A DNA stretch of 24,195 nt from RGIG3009 sp964433065 (lineage in GTDB: Bacteria; Bacillota; Clostridia; Oscillospirales; Acutalibacteraceae): the NCBI GenBank assembly GCA_964433065.1, contig CAYSPZ010000021.1, positions 1 through 24,195 of the forward strand, given 5' to 3'. The position numbers and the translations under genes are program-made. This document shows, in pieces, positions 21,934-24,195 of this stretch. The first letter of the stretch is position 1. Each line of letters starts with the position of its first letter. The notes under the pieces were generated by a model. The model was not told the origin of the DNA. It did not search any database and worked only from the letters and a program-made list of their open reading frames with translations.

Positions 21934-23133
21934 ATGTCAGAAAACACACGCAGAGTCGGTACCGTATCCCGCGGTATCCGTTGCCCCATCATCCGTCAAG
22001 GCGACGACCTCGCGACTATCGTGGCGGACAGTGTTTTACAAGCAGCCGAAAGCGAAGGCTTTGCCCTGCGCGACCGTGACGTCATCGCAATGACCGAATC
22101 CATCGTCGCGCGCTCACAAGGCAACTACGCATCGGTCGACGATATCGCCGCCGACGTCAAAGCCAAATTAGGCGGCGGCACCATCGGTGTCATTTTCCCG
22201 ATCCTGTCCCGTAACCGCTTCGCCATCTGCCTCAAAGGTATCGCCAAAGGTGCTAAGAAGATCGTGCTGATGCTCAGCTACCCGTCCGACGAGGTGGGTA
22301 ACTCCCTCGCCACCTACGACCTGATCGACCAAGCGGGTATCAACCCCTATTCCGACGTACTCACCCTCGAACGTTACCGCGAAGTGTTCGGTGTGCAGAA
22401 ACTCGAATTCACCGGTGTGGACTACGTCGAATACTACGGCAACCTCATTCGTGAAATGGGTGCCGAAGTGGAGATCATTTTTGCCAATCAGGCGAAAGCC
22501 ATTTTGGACTACACCGATTGTGTGCTCACCTGCGACATTCATACCCGCGCCCGTACCAAACGTCTTCTCAAAGAAGCGGGCGCGAAGATCGTCTGCGGTC
22601 TTGACGATATTCTCACCGCCCCCGTCAGCGGCGGCTGTAACGAAAAGTACGGTCTGCTCGGTTCCAATAAATCTACCGAAGACCAGATCAAACTGTTCCC
22701 CCGCGAATGCAAAGACCTGGTACTCAGCGTCCAGAAAAAGATCCTTGACGCGACCGGTAAATGCGTTGAAGTGATGGTGTACGGTGACGGCGCGTTCAAA
22801 GATCCCAAAGGCAAGATCTGGGAACTCGCAGACCCCGTCGTTTCTCCCGCGTTCACCGACGGTCTGATCGGTACCCCCAACGAACTCAAACTGAAATATC
22901 TGGCGGATAACGACTATAAAGACCTGTCGGGCGAAGAACTCCGCAAAGCGATCTCGGACAGCATCCGCCAAAAAAACAACAACCTCGTCGGCAATATGGC
23001 GGCACAGGGCACCACCCCCCGTCAACTCACCGACCTCATCGGTTCGTTGTGTGACTTGACCAGCGGCTCGGGTGACAAAGGCACACCCGTTGTGTTGGTG
23101 CAGGGCTATTTCGATAACTATACCAATGCCTGA
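21934..23133 (+). CDS. CofE-like (coenzyme F420-0:L-glutamate ligase family) protein
   Basis: This 399-residue protein matches the F420-glutamate ligase (CofE, COG1478) family as I know it from Clostridia. An N-terminal ligase-like part (about 10-240) has DRDVIAMTESIVARSQGN, PILSRNRFAICLKGIAKGA and a GLDDILTAPVSGGCNEKYGLLGSNKS segment. A C-terminal part has GDGAFKDPKGKIWELADPVV. Archaeal CofE is about 250 residues; this longer version is a distinct bacterial branch. Gut Clostridia are not known to make coenzyme F420, so the true substrate is probably different (inference). It has a strong promoter of its own and is joined to guaA, whose start follows within about 20 bases, so a link to nucleotide metabolism is possible. 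Confidence 0.82.
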   Translation: MSENTRRVGTVSRGIRCPIIRQGDDLATIVADSVLQAAESEGFALRDRDVIAMTESIVARSQGNYASVDDIAADVKAKLGGGTIGVIFPILSRNRFAICLKGIAKGAKKIVLMLSYPSDEVGNSLATYDLIDQAGINPYSDVLTLERYREVFGVQKLEFTGVDYVEYYGNLIREMGAEVEIIFANQAKAILDYTDCVLTCDIHTRARTKRLLKEAGAKIVCGLDDILTAPVSGGCNEKYGLLGSNKSTEDQIKLFPRECKDLVLSVQKKILDATGKCVEVMVYGDGAFKDPKGKIWELADPVVSPAFTDGLIGTPNELKLKYLADNDYKDLSGEELRKAISDSIRQKNNNLVGNMAAQGTTPRQLTDLIGSLCDLTSGSGDKGTPVVLVQGYFDNYTNA

Positions 23134-23153
23134 TGGAGAAAGGGGACGTATCA

Positions 23154-24155
23154 ATGGATAACAATAAACGACCTGATTCGATGCAACGCATCACCAATTT
23201 CGAACTCGCCAACGCGTTCATCGACGAGCAAGTAGCGCAGATCCGCGCACAGGTCGGCGATAAAAAAGTACTGTTAGCCCTCTCCGGCGGTGTAGACTCG
23301 TCGGTCGTTGCCGCTCTGCTTATCAAAGCGGTAGGCAAACAACTCGTCTGCGTCCACGTCAACCACGGCTTGATGCGTAAAGGCGAAAGCGAACAGGTCA
23401 TCGAGATCTTCGGTAAAGAACTGGATGCCAACCTCGTCTACGTCGACGCGACCGATCGTTTCCTCAACCTGTTGGCAGGCGTGTCCGACCCCGAACAAAA
23501 ACGCAAGATCATCGGTAAAGAATTCATCGAAGTCTTTGCCGACGAAGCGCGGAAACTCGAAGGGGTGGAATACCTCGCGCAAGGCACCATCTACCCCGAT
23601 ATTTTGGAAAGCATCAAACAAGCGGAAGGCAAAAAAGCGGTCAAATCTCACCACAACGTCGGCGGCCTTCCCGAAGACCTGCAGTTTGAACTGGTCGAAC
23701 CGGTCAAACTCCTGTATAAAGACGAAGTACGCGTGGTAGGGGAGGCACTCGGTCTTCCTCACGCGATGGTCTACCGTCAACCGTTTCCCGGTCCGGGACT
23801 CGGTGTACGTTGCCTCGGCGCCATCACCCGCGACCGCTTACACGCACTGCGTGAAGCGGATGCCATTCTCCGCGACGAGTTCGATAAGAACGGTCTTGCC
23901 GAAAAAGTATGGCAGTATTTCGTGGTCATTCCCGATATCAAGAGCGTCGGTGTCAAGGACGAAAGCCGCTACGAAGGCTGGCCCGCCATCATTCGCGCGG
24001 TCAACACCAAAGATGCCATGACCGCCACCGTCGAAGAGATTCCCTACGCGGTATTGCACAAGATCGTCGACCGTATCACCCACGAAGTCGACGGCATCAA
24101 CCGCGTCCTCTACGACCTCACCCCGAAACCGATTGGTACCATAGAGTGGGAATAG
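23154..24155 (+). CDS. guaA: GMP synthase, ATP-pyrophosphatase and dimerisation part only
   Basis: GMP synthase converts XMP to GMP using ATP and ammonia. This 333-residue protein has the ATP-pyrophosphatase P-loop SGGVDSS (44-50), the PFPGPGLGVRCLG signature and the dimerisation tail ending KPIGTIEWE. It is therefore complete at its C-terminus. The N-terminal glutamine amidotransferase domain of ordinary bacterial GuaA (about 500 residues in total) is absent, and the upstream gene is not one. It must use free ammonia or a separate GATase subunit, as in archaeal two-subunit enzymes. The ATG at 23154 has AGGGG eight bases upstream; an ATG overlapping the preceding stop at 23133 is the alternative. 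Confidence 0.93.
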   Translation: MDNNKRPDSMQRITNFELANAFIDEQVAQIRAQVGDKKVLLALSGGVDSSVVAALLIKAVGKQLVCVHVNHGLMRKGESEQVIEIFGKELDANLVYVDATDRFLNLLAGVSDPEQKRKIIGKEFIEVFADEARKLEGVEYLAQGTIYPDILESIKQAEGKKAVKSHHNVGGLPEDLQFELVEPVKLLYKDEVRVVGEALGLPHAMVYRQPFPGPGLGVRCLGAITRDRLHALREADAILRDEFDKNGLAEKVWQYFVVIPDIKSVGVKDESRYEGWPAIIRAVNTKDAMTATVEEIPYAVLHKIVDRITHEVDGINRVLYDLTPKPIGTIEWE

Positions 24156-24168
24156 TAGCCACATCCCC

Positions 24169-24195
24169 GAAAACCCTTATTTTACAAGGGTTTTC
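24169..24195 (+). terminator. Terminator after guaA (at window edge)
   Basis: GAAAACCCTT (24169-24178) pairs perfectly with AAGGGTTTTC (24186-24195). The T-rich right arm runs into the end of the window, so the full terminator cannot be judged. Confidence 0.75.

Overview
The window looks like chromosomal DNA of an endospore-forming, low-oxygen Bacillota of class Clostridia, probably an Oscillospirales-type gut lineage. This is inferred from gene content and order, not from any search. The sporulation genes (SpoVB family, YabP, YabQ), the rqcP-yabP-yabQ-divIC-yabR order, an AbrB/SpoVT regulator, a CIRCE-controlled groESL operon and strong TTGACA/TATAAT promoters with 17-base spacing all point that way. 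Core genes are GC-rich. The first ~3.3 kb is visibly AT-richer.

Left region (1-3734), an accessory island. Three genes on the minus strand form a compact type II restriction-modification operon: a Cro/C1-type regulator, a DNA methyltransferase with an SPPY motif, and a TdeIII-like PD-(D/E)XK endonuclease. Downstream of the endonuclease (11-215) lies a symmetric array of small hairpins separated by eight copies of a 9-base spacer, four in each orientation. Upstream, at 3230-3735, are several terminator-like hairpins and a 14-base copy of the 3' end of the neighbouring tRNA-Arg(ACG). This is the usual mark of integration at a tRNA gene.

Minus-strand core genes (3735-6722): tRNA-Arg, then an operon transcribed towards it that encodes a small Ig-like protein, a protein with two peptidoglycan-binding repeats, and a SpoVB-family flippase (probably spore envelope or cortex work). 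Next is a single AbrB-like regulator with a CxxC/CxxC tail, its own promoter and its own terminator.

Plus-strand core genes (6780-24195). recJ-rel-dtd-MBL hydrolase-hemZ-P-loop kinase are packed with overlapping stops and starts and share one promoter; they cover ssDNA repair, the stringent response, D-aminoacyl-tRNA proofreading and haem synthesis. A zinc-ribbon coiled-coil protein and HU (hup) each have their own promoter. Between hup and rqcP lies a ~320-base, heavily self-complementary, Y-shaped element. After rqcP, yabP-yabQ carry a sigma-E-like promoter, while divIC-yabR carry a sigma-A promoter built into the yabQ stop codon. An RlmL-type rRNA methyltransferase and a lipid kinase follow, then groES-groEL under CIRCE, then a CofE-like ligase with a GMP synthase that has only the ATP-pyrophosphatase half.

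The strongest candidates for something undescribed are the inverted-spacer hairpin array, the Y-shaped element in front of rqcP, and the Ig-like/peptidoglycan-binding/SpoVB operon.
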